The notes: a model not told the origin generated them from the sequence alone. 64,000 nucleotides of DNA from Hyphomicrobiales bacterium (GCA_021775425.1 JAJFHX010000050.1:1-64000); one strand, 5' to 3'; shown: positions 26,340 through 36,428, counted from the stretch's first letter. Numbers and translations: made by a program.

Positions 26340-26984
26340 TTAGTTGACCTGGCAGATGCCTTCATATTGCATGCAGGCTTTGTCTATTCCGCGCTTGCAC
26401 AGACGATCAAGTTCTTTGCATTCTGGTTTTTCCCACGGGGCGATTTCAAAACCGTTTTTGTCTGTTTTCCAGACACAGCGGTTGTTTTTCAGCTCATAAT
26501 TTTTATTGCAATGACAGTCGCCCTCTACATTGCGGGTGGCATTGTCGCCGCAGTTCTGAACCAGATGGCATTCCCCGTTTCTTAGTTCGTAATTCTCTCC
26601 GCAATTTAGCGGCTCTATACTTGATGGCCCGCCGGCATATTGAACATGGGTAATTTTATAGAGTGTTCTGAATTGTTCGCCTTTGTGAGAATAGAGAATT
26701 TCATTGGCAGGAATGATCAGGCTGATATGGACTGAACGGGATTCATCAAACAGGAGAATGGCTGAATTTGTCCGGTTCTGTTCATTAAACCGAAATGCGA
26801 TGCTGCCGTTGCTGCGCTTTTCAACCCATTTTCTATCACTGATGTTCTCAAATGAACCGCCATTAAAATTGACCTCAACTATCCCATCCGTAGATGCGGC
26901 AAGCGCTGATGTGTTGATCAGAAACGGAGCGGTGAAGAAGGTCAGGATAGTGACCAAAACAATTTTAAGGGGTGTGGGGTTCAT
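26340..26984 (-). CDS. Secreted cysteine-rich protein
   Basis: Not assigned to a family. The 214 residues begin with a signal peptide (about 1-30, ending TSALAAS). A beta-rich middle follows (about 35-115), then a cysteine-rich C-terminus with two similar units, CGENYELRNGECHLVQ and CHCNKNYELKNNRCVWK, in an EGF-like spacing. About a dozen cysteines suggest disulfide-bonded folding in the periplasm or outside. It is flanked by unrelated genes and probably monocistronic. Units like CxxNYELxxxxC recur in secreted proteins of other alphaproteobacteria, without known function. Confidence 0.75.
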   Translation of the reverse strand: MNPTPLKIVLVTILTFFTAPFLINTSALAASTDGIVEVNFNGGSFENISDRKWVEKRSNGSIAFRFNEQNRTNSAILLFDESRSVHISLIIPANEILYSHKGEQFRTLYKITHVQYAGGPSSIEPLNCGENYELRNGECHLVQNCGDNATRNVEGDCHCNKNYELKNNRCVWKTDKNGFEIAPWEKPECKELDRLCKRGIDKACMQYEGICQVN

Positions 26985-27100
26985 TCTGGTTACCTGTATA
27001 GTTGTTGAAATGAATGGTTAATTTCAAAGTAGATGTGTGTTCGGGTTTGTGCAATCAGAATGTGCGAACGAGATGAAAAGGTTCACTTTCGTTTTGAGGT

Positions 27101-27817
27101 TTAAAACAGCAGATGCCAGATCACTGGTAACAAGATGGCTGTTGCCAGCGCGTTTAACCCCATGGCGAGGCCTGAGAAAGCAGCCGCGACCTGATTGACC
27201 TGAAGAGCACGGGCTGTGCCAATGCCGTGACTTGCAGTGCCGATGGCCAGACCTCTTGCGGCCCAGTCTTTTATTCCCAAAAGATTTAAAATAAACGGCC
27301 CGATCATGGCACCCAAAATGCCTGTTAGCATAACCATCACAGCAGTGAGAGAGGGAAGGCCACCCAATTGTTCGGCCAGCCCCATGGCGACAGGGGCCGT
27401 TGCAGATTTCGGGCTGAGTGAGATGATGGTTAGTTCTGAACCATTGAGTAAGCTGCCGATGGCGATTGCTGAAAGTATGGCAGTCAGTGAACCTGTTAGG
27501 ACACTAACCAGAATGGCAATGGCTGATTGTCTCACTTTTTCAAACTGGCGGTAGAGGGGTATGGCGAGTGCCACAGTTGCCGGGCCGAGCAGGAAATGGA
27601 CGAATTGCGCGCCTTCAAAATAGGTCTGATAAGTTGTTTTGGTGGTGACGAGAATTGTAACAATGATGATAACCGCAATCATGACCGGGTTTAGCAAGGG
27701 GTTTTTATTGCCTTTTAGATAGATGAAATTACCAAGCTGAAAGGCAAGTAAGGTGAGGGTGAGATGCAATAAAGGGTTGGCACTTAGATAGACCCAGATT
27801 TCATTGATGTTCTGCAT
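27101..27817 (-). CDS. lrgB: LrgB-family membrane protein
   Basis: A 238-residue protein with about seven membrane helices and the family stretch SPKSATAPVAMGLAEQLGGLP and GIGTARALQVN. The family is described as antiholin-like or, in plants and some bacteria, as a glycolate/organic-acid exporter together with LrgA. It begins directly after the lrgA stop with no gap, so the two are coupled. Confidence 0.92.
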   Translation of the reverse strand: MQNINEIWVYLSANPLLHLTLTLLAFQLGNFIYLKGNKNPLLNPVMIAVIIIVTILVTTKTTYQTYFEGAQFVHFLLGPATVALAIPLYRQFEKVRQSAIAILVSVLTGSLTAILSAIAIGSLLNGSELTIISLSPKSATAPVAMGLAEQLGGLPSLTAVMVMLTGILGAMIGPFILNLLGIKDWAARGLAIGTASHGIGTARALQVNQVAAAFSGLAMGLNALATAILLPVIWHLLF

Positions 27818-28207
27818 TTAGTCACCCTCCCTTTTTTCTGTTCTATTGTCAGGCTCATTGCCGGGTTTTGCAGGTTGTTTTGTGAGCCAGGTCATCATCA
27901 GGGCGGTGACTGTTATGGTCAGTATTGTACTGGTAATCAAGGCGGCGCTAATAGGTAACCAGTCCGTCTTCATCAGTTTAAAATGCAACATTACACCGAC
28001 GCCGGCCGGTACAAACAGCAGGGATAGGTGATTGAGGATGGCGTCGGTGGTTTTTTCCAGATCTTTGGGGATGGAGCCGTTGATGACCAGAAACAGAAAG
28101 AGCAGCACCATGCCGATGATGGGGCCGGGAGTGGAAATTTCAAGAGTTTTGGCAATCAGGTCACCGGCGAGGTGACAGCAGAGAATGAGAGTGAGATAAT
28201 TCAGCAT
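27818..28207 (-). CDS. lrgA: LrgA/CidA-family membrane protein
   Basis: A 129-residue protein with four hydrophobic helices. The motif GDLIAKTLEISTPGPIIGMVLLF near the N-terminus and LLFVPAGVGVMLH in the middle define the holin-like LrgA/CidA family. The C-terminal tail is charged. First gene of the lrgAB pair. A role in murein hydrolase control or small-metabolite export is inferred from the family. Confidence 0.92.
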   Translation of the reverse strand: MLNYLTLILCCHLAGDLIAKTLEISTPGPIIGMVLLFLFLVINGSIPKDLEKTTDAILNHLSLLFVPAGVGVMLHFKLMKTDWLPISAALITSTILTITVTALMMTWLTKQPAKPGNEPDNRTEKREGD

Positions 28208-28355
28208 ATGTTCACCAGTTTAAAATGGCTGTTTTCTACTGGAAGCATATTCCATTGGGCGGGTGATTTAAAATTTGCAGTTATCGAATAAGAGGACGTC
28301 TGACAGACTTTAAGGGTTAGATAACGCTTGTTTTGAGAATGATTTTTCAATGTTG

Positions 28356-28390
28356 AGTGGCTCTGATATTATCTAAATATCAGAGCCACT
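28356..28390. terminator. 15-bp perfect stem after the M15 peptidase gene
   Basis: AGTGGCTCTGATATT, five bases, then its exact complement, just past the stop of the minus-strand gene ending at 28398. There is no strong T-run, so termination efficiency is uncertain, but location and stability suggest a 3'-end structure. Confidence 0.6.
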
Positions 28391-28397
28391 GATGGTG

Positions 28398-29030
28398 TTA
28401 GTGATTATAGAAAGAGTAGGTTTGTTTATAAACTGTTGTTGGTGCGGTTACGTAGGTTTTTGGTTTTGATTTCCATTTCTTTTTTGCGCCCGTCTTTGCG
28501 CCCAAAGCGTAATATTGTTTTGTATTTTTAAATTTTTTGGCTTTGGCATAATGTTTTTTTGTTTTGTGTTTTTTATAAATTTTGCGTTTTGCATAATGGC
28601 GCTTTTTGCCAATTCTGGCTCCGTAACGATTGACGCATTTATGGAATCTGATTTTTGGTCCATTATCGAGATGGATGTGATGCATGCCGCAGCTATAGGT
28701 GCCAACGCCGCCCTTGTGGTTGGCTTTCAGCCAGCTCACAACAGCTTTGTATTTACCTTTTGGCGGGTGAAAATCAACGGCCCTGCAGGAGGCATGATAG
28801 GATTTTTTGCCAGTGCCTGCGATGCGCGCGCCGCGTCTGTGAGTTGAGACGATGGAAACACGGCCGAATTTTTGCCGGATCTGATTTAACCTGGCTTTGA
28901 TGCTGCCTGGCAAACAGCTGGTTGGAGCTGCTGTAGCAGTGTTGGACACTAAAATACTTTTTGGAGCGGCGGCCAGCAAAAAAAACATAGCTGCACCGAC
29001 GATCCCTTTAAGGATTGTGTTTTTGAGCAT
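28398..29030 (-). CDS. Secreted M15-type (YcbK/DUF882-like) peptidase with basic tail
   Basis: A 210-residue protein with a signal peptide (about 1-35). The peptidase M15_3 domain has ligands visible in SYHASCRAVDFHPP (His and Asp) and MHHIHLDNG (His). The last 75 residues are very rich in Lys, His and Tyr (repeated KKxxAK patterns), suiting binding to peptidoglycan or another polyanion. Family members act on cell-wall peptides. No partner gene is evident. Confidence 0.82.
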   Translation of the reverse strand: MLKNTILKGIVGAAMFFLLAAAPKSILVSNTATAAPTSCLPGSIKARLNQIRQKFGRVSIVSTHRRGARIAGTGKKSYHASCRAVDFHPPKGKYKAVVSWLKANHKGGVGTYSCGMHHIHLDNGPKIRFHKCVNRYGARIGKKRHYAKRKIYKKHKTKKHYAKAKKFKNTKQYYALGAKTGAKKKWKSKPKTYVTAPTTVYKQTYSFYNH

Positions 29031-29244
29031 TATCTCTTCTTTATGAAATTAATATTGAATTGATTTTACTTAACTTGAGTTGAACTCGAATTTTGCTCAG
29101 ACCTGGAAACACCGTTAGAGGATGGTGCGGTCTTTTAGAGCAAGACATGTTTTAATGTCTGAATGTGTCAGAGTCTTGGTTATTTTCTGTGTCAATCCGA
29201 CGCAGTGCGAAAGTGGCAGTATTTATAAGAAATTTGAGGATGTC

Positions 29245-29706
29245 ATGAAGCGTGGATTATACAGTTATCTGAATGAGATGGAGCTTTATGGCTGGGATGG
29301 CAAACGCCCGCTTGTGGTGTTTGATGGGGTTTGTGTTTTATGCTCTTTTTTTGCAAGGTGGATTGTAGCGCGGGATAAAGAAGGCGCTTTTATGTTTACC
29401 ACAGCGCAGTCCCGCTTAGGGCAGGCGCTCTATCAGCATTATGATCTGGACCGTAAAGATTTTGAAACCAATCTGGTTATCATAAACGGTGAACTCCATG
29501 AAAAAATGTATGGTGCGCTGGCTGTTTGCGCGGCTGTTGGATATCCGTGGCGGGCTTTTGCTGTGCTCCAATATTTACCTCAAGGGTTATTGAATAGTGT
29601 TTATAGTTTAATTGCCAAAAACAGATATATGATTTTTGGCAAGAAGGATCAGTGTGAGATTGCGTCTGTTGATCTTCGGCAGAGACTGGTTGGTTTTGAT
29701 GGATAA
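29245..29706 (+). CDS. DCC-family thiol-disulfide oxidoreductase (DUF393)
   Basis: A small thioredoxin-like protein of 153 residues. The family motif is in VVFDGVCVLCSFFARWIV, with Asp, Cys and Cys near residues 25-31, and the conserved C-terminal YxxIAKNRYMIFGKKDQC is present. The frame is open 41 codons further up, but the ATG at 29245 after GAGGA begins the conserved region. The substrate is unknown. It overlaps the next gene by eight bases, so they form a unit. Confidence 0.85.
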   Translation: MKRGLYSYLNEMELYGWDGKRPLVVFDGVCVLCSFFARWIVARDKEGAFMFTTAQSRLGQALYQHYDLDRKDFETNLVIINGELHEKMYGALAVCAAVGYPWRAFAVLQYLPQGLLNSVYSLIAKNRYMIFGKKDQCEIASVDLRQRLVGFDG

Positions 29707-30319
29707 AGTAATCAATGGTCAGTCTTTATTCGGGATGCTGTTTCAGAAAACTTATTTAACACTGCCCGGGGCCTGGCAAAGGCTGCATGATGTAAAACGC
29801 CAGAGGGTGTTTGAAGGGGAGGCCAGTGTGCGCCGGGGGCGTAATGTTTTTGCAAAAGGGCTGGCGACTGTTTTGCGTTTACCGCCCAGCTCAGATGTGC
29901 CCATTCGCTTCGTGGTCGAGCCATTAGCTGGGGTCGAGGCTGGGACTGGTTCTCGCCCGGGTGGTGAGCGCTGGCAACGTTGGTTTGGCACTTTTGAATT
30001 TACTACCAACCTGTATGTTCATCGCTCCTTTCAACCAGAAGTAATGGATGACAAGACTAGGGAGGGAAGCAACAAAGTTTATCTCGAGGAACAGTTTGGT
30101 AAATTTCGCTTTGCGATTTGTCTGACGGTGATAGCTGATGAAGTTCACTGGTCGGTTACTGACTGGTGGTTGGCAGGAGTGCGACTGCCGCGATGGCTCA
30201 TGCCGGTTAGTCAGACAAAAGAGTTTGTTGATGAGCAGGGGCGATACCGGTTTGACATTGATCTCAGCCTGCCGGTTATTGGTAGGCTGATTGCTTATAA
30301 GGGTTGGCTTTCCGTTTGA
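29699..30319 (+). CDS. DUF4166 protein
   Basis: A 206-residue protein resembling the DUF4166 domain. Recognisable features are LPGAWQRLHDVKRQRVFEGEASVRRG near the N-terminus, a glycine-rich WQRWFGTFEF middle and a C-terminal FDIDLSLPVIGRLIAYKGWL. DUF4166 often occurs fused to oxidoreductase/saccharopine dehydrogenase-like domains or next to DCC proteins; the pairing here agrees, but no activity is known. The ATG at 29699 overlaps the DCC gene. It is convergent with the Pit transporter. Confidence 0.75.
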   Translation: MDKVINGQSLFGMLFQKTYLTLPGAWQRLHDVKRQRVFEGEASVRRGRNVFAKGLATVLRLPPSSDVPIRFVVEPLAGVEAGTGSRPGGERWQRWFGTFEFTTNLYVHRSFQPEVMDDKTREGSNKVYLEEQFGKFRFAICLTVIADEVHWSVTDWWLAGVRLPRWLMPVSQTKEFVDEQGRYRFDIDLSLPVIGRLIAYKGWLSV

Positions 30320-30376
30320 AATTTTGTTTTGCTGACCGGGCTTACATTTAGATGATCAAATATAGAGACGACAAAA

Positions 30377-31924
30377 TCACGCGCTTTTTGCAAAGGTGTT
30401 GAGTAAAAAGAAAATGATCGCCGACAGAATGGCCGCTGCCGGGACTGTGACGATCCAGGCCGTAATAATCACTATGAAGTGCGAGCGGCGGACCAGTCTT
30501 CGTCTCTGATTTTCTTTGGCAACGATGTTGCGGTCTGCCAGGGACTGGTCTTTCGGGGCGTGTTTTTTGACGAATTTTTTTCTCTTTTTACTGTGGCGCG
30601 TATAATATTCACGAAAGAACCCAACACCAAATACTGCGCCAACTGTTATATGTGTAGAGCTTACCGGCAGGCCGAGGGCTGAGGCGAAAATAACAGTTAT
30701 GGAAGCTGCGAGCGCAACGCAGAACGCACGCATCGGGTTCATGCGGGTAATTTGCTCACCAACAGTGCGAATTAGTTTTGGGCCGTATAAAAACAGGCCA
30801 AGACTGATACCAACTGCGCCGATTAACATAACCCAGACAGGGATTATGATTCTTGTTGTGGGTATGTCAGAGTATTGGACGGCGTGCAGAATGGCGGCGA
30901 GTGGGCCAACGGCATTGGCAACATCATTTGCGCCGTGGGCGAATGACAACAGAGCGGCTGAACAGATCAGGGGGAAATGAAACAATGTCCTTAATGACTG
31001 GTTCCGGTTGGGCATGCCTTCTGCCTGTTTTCTGATGATCGGCAGCATAATCAGATAGATCGCGATAAAAATCGCTACAGAAATTAATGTTATCATTTGC
31101 GAAGATGGTCGCCAGATGTTTTTCAGACCTTTCATCATCAGATAGGCTGAAAAGGCTGAGGCCATGATGGCGATGAGAATGGGTAACCAGCGTTTTGCTG
31201 ATTTTATCTTGTTTTTCTGATAGATGATGTAGGTTTTTATAAAGGCCAGGAACAAGGCTGCGATCAGTCCACCTAAGAATGGGGAAACCACCCAACTCGC
31301 GGCAATTTTGGACATAGTGAACCAGTTAATGGAATTAAAGCCGACAGCAGCGATGCCGCCGCCCATAACGCCGCCAACAACTGAGTGTGTGGTGGAAACG
31401 GGTGCACCGATATATGTCGCCAGATTAATCCATAATGCGCTTGAGAGCAGAGCTGCCATCATCGCCCAGATGAATGTCTGACTATCCGGGACAAGAGTGG
31501 GGTCGAGGATGCCTTTGGCAAGTGTTTTTACAACATCGCCGCCGGCCAGCAATGCACCGGCCGTTTCAAACACAGCGGCGATGATCAATGCGCCAAACAT
31601 GGTCAGTGCTTTTGAGCCAACAGCCGGACCGACATTATTGGCAACATCATTTGCACCAATATTCAATGCCATGTACCCGCCGAGTATGGCCGCGATGACG
31701 AGAATGTAAATATGGGGCTGACTGCCAAGGACCGTCGTCGTGATGATACCGGCTATGGCGAGGAATAAAATGGCGAGACTGGGAGCGACCAGATTATGTG
31801 TGGCTGATCTGGTTGCGTCTTCGAGTTTGGTGAGTTTCTGGAGGTCTTTATCGAGAGAGTGTTTTGCCAGGGGTGATGTCGATTTATCAGCGTTGTTGTT
31901 TTGTTGTTTTTTATCAGCTGACAT
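30377..31924 (-). CDS. Inorganic phosphate transporter, Pit family
   Basis: A 515-residue inner-membrane permease of the PiT family (metal phosphate symport with protons). It shows the duplicated signature GANDVANNVGPAVGSKAL (N-half) and GANDVANAVGPLAAI (C-half), each followed by the P-(V/L)SSTH-type motif (PVSTTHSVVGGVMG and PVSSTHITVGAVFG). About ten helices; a cytoplasmic charged loop lies between residues 400 and 450. The N-terminal 45 residues are polar. Promoter and regulator are not evident; no phoU is adjacent. Confidence 0.93.
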   Translation of the reverse strand: MSADKKQQNNNADKSTSPLAKHSLDKDLQKLTKLEDATRSATHNLVAPSLAILFLAIAGIITTTVLGSQPHIYILVIAAILGGYMALNIGANDVANNVGPAVGSKALTMFGALIIAAVFETAGALLAGGDVVKTLAKGILDPTLVPDSQTFIWAMMAALLSSALWINLATYIGAPVSTTHSVVGGVMGGGIAAVGFNSINWFTMSKIAASWVVSPFLGGLIAALFLAFIKTYIIYQKNKIKSAKRWLPILIAIMASAFSAYLMMKGLKNIWRPSSQMITLISVAIFIAIYLIMLPIIRKQAEGMPNRNQSLRTLFHFPLICSAALLSFAHGANDVANAVGPLAAILHAVQYSDIPTTRIIIPVWVMLIGAVGISLGLFLYGPKLIRTVGEQITRMNPMRAFCVALAASITVIFASALGLPVSSTHITVGAVFGVGFFREYYTRHSKKRKKFVKKHAPKDQSLADRNIVAKENQRRRLVRRSHFIVIITAWIVTVPAAAILSAIIFFLLNTFAKSA

Positions 31925-32128
31925 TAATTCTGTTCCCCGTTTTTTACTCCATGATTATTTCGGCCTGGCAGGTTGATTTACTGAATGTTTGGTTCAGCAG
32001 TTCTGGTTTACTTAATGCCGCTTATCTGGTTCTTCGTTTTATCGTCAGGAATGGGGGTTTGCAAGTAATCTTAAGTTACTGGTGGATTTGTTCTGGTATG
32101 AAAATACAGGCAGAGACATGAATGTTTG

Positions 32129-32581
32129 TTAAGAGGCTTTTTTCTTTTTTGGTTTTTTTCTTGCCAGAACCAGATGGGAACTCAGATTTGTGATCAGGGT
32201 TTTTAATTCCGGTTCGTCGACACTGTTGGCGGCTTCTGTTGTTTCCATCCAGAACAATTCGCGCTGATTGTTTTCTGAATATCTGATCATTTGCTGTGTG
32301 ACATGTAGTGGAAAGACATCAACAACACAGTTGACGACCGCGAAGGTGTGCAGTTTTTTCTTATATTCAAATGTCCCAATTGATTGGTCTGAAATTTCCC
32401 CGACAAGGCCAGCTTCTTCATTGGCTTCCTGATATGCCATTTGATGGCCGGTGACGCCAGGTTTCGGCCAGCCTTTTGGTATCACAAGACGTTTGGTTTC
32501 ACGTGATGTAATCAGGCAAATATAGAGGCTGCCCTTTACATAAACATAGGGAAGGGCTGCGACTTGCTGGTAGGTTTCCAT
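32129..32581 (-). CDS. Nudix hydrolase
   Basis: A 150-residue protein of the small Nudix type that cleaves diphosphate-linked substrates. The box is degenerate at its start (PGVTGHQMAYQEANEEAGL instead of GX5EX7REUXEEXGU), with the arginine replaced, but the metal-binding EANEEAG core is intact. The preceding VIPKGWPKPG matches the diphosphoinositol/diadenosine-polyphosphate subfamily. The C-terminus is a lysine-rich tail. A GATAAGTCTTATC palindrome lies about 75 bp upstream. Confidence 0.85.
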   Translation of the reverse strand: METYQQVAALPYVYVKGSLYICLITSRETKRLVIPKGWPKPGVTGHQMAYQEANEEAGLVGEISDQSIGTFEYKKKLHTFAVVNCVVDVFPLHVTQQMIRYSENNQRELFWMETTEAANSVDEPELKTLITNLSSHLVLARKKPKKKKAS

Positions 32582-32653
32582 GTAATTTATTTACAGACAT
32601 GTTGATTAGAATTTTGAAGTCAGTAGTTTAATTATATGTGATCTTTGTGGCAA

Positions 32654-32666
32654 GATAAGTCTTATC
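32654..32666. promoter_or_regulatory. GATAAG-N-CTTATC palindrome upstream of the Nudix gene
   Basis: A perfect 13-bp inverted repeat in the gap before the Nudix gene. The same motif occurs before hemC (46763-46775) and with one change before ppsR (19619-19631). Possibly a shared operator; no regulator is identified. Confidence 0.35.
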
Positions 32667-32698
32667 GGCCCTGTTAAGAGAAGCTGTTGATTAGCAAA

Positions 32699-34735
32699 TT
32701 ATAAAGTTGCTGTTACGGCGTTTTTAATCGCTGTACTTAGATCCTCAGCTTTGGTTATGGGTGGCTGGCAAGTTTCACCGACACAAAGATAGGCAGTTGT
32801 TTTGCCTTCTACACATTTTTTATTATAAGCAGGTGACGTTTCCGGCAGAGTCAGGTTTTCTTTTATGATCTGAACCACAAGCCCGGGTGCCGGGAGGGAC
32901 TTTAACATAGCAAGCATAGGGGTTGTAGTGTCATCTGTTGTTTCCGGTTTAACTATGACGAGGTGCAGTGGTGAAATGATGTCGATGGCACCAGCTAACA
33001 GGCCAATGTGAGAGAAGATGTTTTTTGCAATGGCGTCCCCAAAACACTGGACGATGTTTTTTGCTTTTTTTCTCATGTCTTCTTTACCGGTTAATAGATA
33101 AAGCGTCATCAGATTTGAGACCATGATTGCGTTTGCATTGGGGATGGCTTCATCGGCTCCGGTTTTGCCGCGGATGATGACATCTGATCTTGTCTTGCCT
33201 GTAATGAAATAACCGCCATGATCCTCGCACCAGAATTCTTCATTGAGTTTGCCGGTCCATTTATCAGCGTCTTCGAGATAGGATTGTTCTGCTGTTATAT
33301 TATATAGTGTGAGCGCGGCTCTGATCATCTGGGCATAATCATTTGAAGTTGGTGGGCTGGAGAGTTTACCGAGCCGATAGGAATGATGCAGGCCTTTATC
33401 CGTATCCATTGTTTGTTTGATGAATGTGTATGCCGTTTTGGCTCCTTGTAGCCATTTTTGATTTTCAAAGCACTGGCCGGCAAGACTGAGCGCGGTGATC
33501 ATCATGCCGTTCCAGTCAGCAAGGATTTTATCATCAAGGCCTGGTCTGATGCGTTTGCTGCGTGCTTCCAGCAGTGTTTCCCGGTTTGACTTTAGACGTT
33601 GCTCTTCTTCGTCTGAAAGAAGCTGCGGTGAATTTAAACGATTGAGGATGGTTGTCTGTTCCCAGTTTCCTTCACTGGTTACATCATAATGGCTGGCAAA
33701 AAATTCATAATCGCTACCGAGAAGGGATTTAATTTCTTTTTCTGTCCAGACATAAAATTTTCCCTCCACCCCTTCGCTGTCTGCATCTAGTGAAGCTGAA
33801 AATGCACCTTCATCTGTCAGCATTTCGCGCTCAAGCCAGGTGGTGATTTCTTCAATCCTGATTTTGAGCAATGGGTTTTTTGTCTCTTTATATACGTTGA
33901 CGGCCAACTCCATCATCAATGCGTTGTCGTAGAGCATTTTTTCAAAATGAGGGACGAGCCATCTTTCATCAACAGAATAGCGGGAAAGGCCACCGCCGAG
34001 ATGGTCATATATACCGCCCTGAAAAATAGCATTTAGCAGTGCGATAACTGCGTTTTTTGCTCTTTCATCATTCTGGCGCAGACCGTTGCGCCAAAGGAAA
34101 TTAAAGATCGGGTATTGCGGGAATTTTGGCGCACCGCGCAGACCACCATTTTTTCCATCCATCATATCTCCCAGGCGCTGGGTGATGTTTTTCAGGATAT
34201 TGTCTGATATATCCGGCCCCATCATTTTTGGGGCTTCCGGGGCGATGAGTTGGGTCAGACTTTCTGAGTTCTGTGTCACGGTCTCATTATCGTCTATATA
34301 TACTTTTTCTGCGAACTCGAGCGCTTGTTTAAAAGAGGGGCGTCCGAAGCCTGGCTCTGGCGGGAAATAGGTGCCGCCCCAATAGGGCTTTGCTTCGGGT
34401 GTTAAAAACATGGTCAACGGCCAGCCACCTTGTTCGCCCAAATGATGCAGTGCGCTCATATATATATGGTCGATGTCGGGTCGTTCTTCGCGATCGACTT
34501 TAATATTAATGAACTTATTGTTCATGATTTGTGCTGTTGCTTCATCTTCAAAACTTTCATGGGCCATAACGTGGCACCAGTGACATGCGGCATAGCCGAT
34601 TGAGATGAGGATTGGTTTGTTCTGGGATTTTGCAGCCTCAAGTGCGTCCTCGCCCCAGGGCCACCAGTGAACGGGATTATCTTTGTGTTGCAAGAGATAG
34701 GGGCTGGTTTCATTTTGAAGCTGGTTGGATGACAT
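32699..34735 (-). CDS. Thioredoxin-domain/DUF255 protein (YyaL/SSP411 family)
   Basis: A 678-residue protein. The N-terminal thioredoxin-like DUF255 domain carries [14 protein letters not shown] (cysteines at residues 51 and 54); an (alpha/alpha)6-barrel like that of glycosidase/epimerase families makes up the rest (for example [18 protein letters not shown] and [11 protein letters not shown]). The length matches the family found from bacteria to mammals (spermatogenesis-associated protein 20). The biochemical role is not established. Its neighbours give no clue. Confidence 0.92.
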   Translation of the reverse strand: MSSNQLQNETSPYLLQHKDNPVHWWPWGEDALEAAKSQNKPILISIGYAACHWCHVMAHESFEDEATAQIMNNKFINIKVDREERPDIDHIYMSALHHLGEQGGWPLTMFLTPEAKPYWGGTYFPPEPGFGRPSFKQALEFAEKVYIDDNETVTQNSESLTQLIAPEAPKMMGPDISDNILKNITQRLGDMMDGKNGGLRGAPKFPQYPIFNFLWRNGLRQNDERAKNAVIALLNAIFQGGIYDHLGGGLSRYSVDERWLVPHFEKMLYDNALMMELAVNVYKETKNPLLKIRIEEITTWLEREMLTDEGAFSASLDADSEGVEGKFYVWTEKEIKSLLGSDYEFFASHYDVTSEGNWEQTTILNRLNSPQLLSDEEEQRLKSNRETLLEARSKRIRPGLDDKILADWNGMMITALSLAGQCFENQKWLQGAKTAYTFIKQTMDTDKGLHHSYRLGKLSSPPTSNDYAQMIRAALTLYNITAEQSYLEDADKWTGKLNEEFWCEDHGGYFITGKTRSDVIIRGKTGADEAIPNANAIMVSNLMTLYLLTGKEDMRKKAKNIVQCFGDAIAKNIFSHIGLLAGAIDIISPLHLVIVKPETTDDTTTPMLAMLKSLPAPGLVVQIIKENLTLPETSPAYNKKCVEGKTTAYLCVGETCQPPITKAEDLSTAIKNAVTATL

Positions 34736-34982
34736 GAGGCACTCTTTTGGCGTGAATTTATTTTTATTTACTGGTTTATTCTATATAGATGCAGGGTAGC
34801 AAGCTAGCTTGATGTTTTTCTGTTTTTTGGTCTTTGCCGTGATGACTTAGGCTTAAGTATTGTTACTGAGCATATAGGCTGACTGATAAATGATAAATGG
34901 CACTTTTGTGATGTGTTTTATCTCGTGCTCAGCGTAAGTACTGGCATGAAATAATGACTTGCATTTATAACGAGGTACGATT

Positions 34983-36314
34983 GTGAGTGATACGATTTAT
35001 GCATTGTCCAGTGGCAATGGGCCTGCGGGGGTTGCTGTCATTCGGGTTTCCGGGTCTGGGGTGCAATTGATTATTGATAGATTTTGTCGCCGGGAATTAA
35101 AGCCTCGGCAGGCTGAACTTTGTACGCTGTTTCACCCCTTTAATGACCAGCAGCTTGATCAGGCTTTGGTGCTTTATTTTAAGGGTCCGAAGAGTTTTAC
35201 CGGTGAAGATGTGGTTGAGTTTCATATTCATGGCGGGCGGGCCGTGATCAGTTCCTTATTGGATGCGCTATCTTTGATTGAAGAATGCCGGATGGCTGAC
35301 CGGGGTGAATTTTCACGTCGCGGTTTTGAAAATGGTAAACTTGATCTGATTGAAGTTGAGGGGTTAGCCGATCTGATTGCTGCTGATACGGCTGCACAGA
35401 AATCTCAGGCTTTATTGCAGATGGGCGGTACAGTTTCTGCGCTTTATGACGGTTGGCGCAAAGAGTTGATTTACTGCATTGCGCTGGTTGAATCATCACT
35501 GGATTTTGCTGATGAAGCTGATGTACCTGAGGAAATTGCTGGTGATGCGGTGCCGTATGTTCAATCCCTTTCAGACAAGATTTTAGCTTTTTTAGATGAT
35601 GGTCATCAGGGTGAAATCATTCGTGATGGATTTCGTGTTGTGCTGGCCGGGCCACCCAATGCTGGCAAATCTATGTTGTTAAATGCCCTGGCGAAACGTG
35701 ATGTGGCCATTGTTTCAGATGAAGCCGGAACGACCAGAGATGTGATTGAGGTTCATCTCGATGTGGATGGGGTGCCTGTTATTTTAAGTGATACGGCCGG
35801 CATTAGGGAGACTAGAAGCAAGGTGGAGCAAGAGGGCATTCGCCGGAGTTTACAGCAGGCGTCTGGTGCTGAACTTGTGCTTTGGATGATTGATGGTGTG
35901 AACCCGAATTTAGAGCCGAGTGAGGAATTTCTAAAGCTTGATGCGCCGGTTCTTAAAATCTGGAACAAGAGTGACCTGACTTTACCAGATTGCAGACAAA
36001 CTGAAGAAATTGATTTCAGGCTTTCGGCGAAAGAAGGGCAGGGGGTCGACCTGTTACTTACTAAAATTTCAGAGTTAGCCAGTAAACGCATTGGTAAGGG
36101 GGAAAGTCTTTCAGTGACACGGGTGCGGCATCGTGAATTGTTGGTTGAGACGGTGGCTGAACTTGGTGAATTTATGGATGGTGATTTGAGTGAGGTTGAG
36201 TTGCGAGCGGAAGACTTAAGGCGGGCCGCATTTGCACTTGGAAAGCTGACTGGCAAGGTTGATGTGGAAGATGTTCTTGATAAAATCTTCCTGGAATTTT
36301 GTATCGGTAAATAA
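34983..36314 (+). CDS. mnmE: tRNA modification GTPase MnmE
   Basis: With MnmG it installs the 5-carboxymethylaminomethyl group on U34 of certain tRNAs. The N-terminal folate-binding domain (DTIYALSSGNGPAGVAVIRVSG) is followed by the G domain with GPPNAGKSMLLNAL near residue 223, DTAGIRE and NKSD, and the C-terminal CIGK motif whose cysteine is catalytic. The 443 residues are complete. The GTG at 34983 follows GAGGT and starts the conserved region. mnmG, its partner, lies beyond a 1.5-kb parS-containing gap. Confidence 0.97.
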   Translation: MSDTIYALSSGNGPAGVAVIRVSGSGVQLIIDRFCRRELKPRQAELCTLFHPFNDQQLDQALVLYFKGPKSFTGEDVVEFHIHGGRAVISSLLDALSLIEECRMADRGEFSRRGFENGKLDLIEVEGLADLIAADTAAQKSQALLQMGGTVSALYDGWRKELIYCIALVESSLDFADEADVPEEIAGDAVPYVQSLSDKILAFLDDGHQGEIIRDGFRVVLAGPPNAGKSMLLNALAKRDVAIVSDEAGTTRDVIEVHLDVDGVPVILSDTAGIRETRSKVEQEGIRRSLQQASGAELVLWMIDGVNPNLEPSEEFLKLDAPVLKIWNKSDLTLPDCRQTEEIDFRLSAKEGQGVDLLLTKISELASKRIGKGESLSVTRVRHRELLVETVAELGEFMDGDLSEVELRAEDLRRAAFALGKLTGKVDVEDVLDKIFLEFCIGK

Positions 36315-36360
36315 TTTTGGTGATGATCATAGAATTTCTGTGACCTAAAATTTAAATTTT

Positions 36361-36376
36361 TGTTTCACGTGAAACG
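36361..36376. other. parS: parS site 1
   Basis: TGTTTCACGTGAAACG, 15 of 16 bases of the canonical ParB-binding palindrome TGTTTCACGTGAAACA. Located 46 bp after the mnmE stop. Confidence 0.9.
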
Positions 36377-36428
36377 CTCACTCCCCTTTGATGGGGAGGG
36401 ATTTTTACCCGAGCAAGAGTCAAAACGG

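Noticed and set aside
32494..32509. Possible eighth parS inside the Nudix gene
   Set aside because: TTTCACGTGA is present but the outer positions give at least four mismatches; likely chance.
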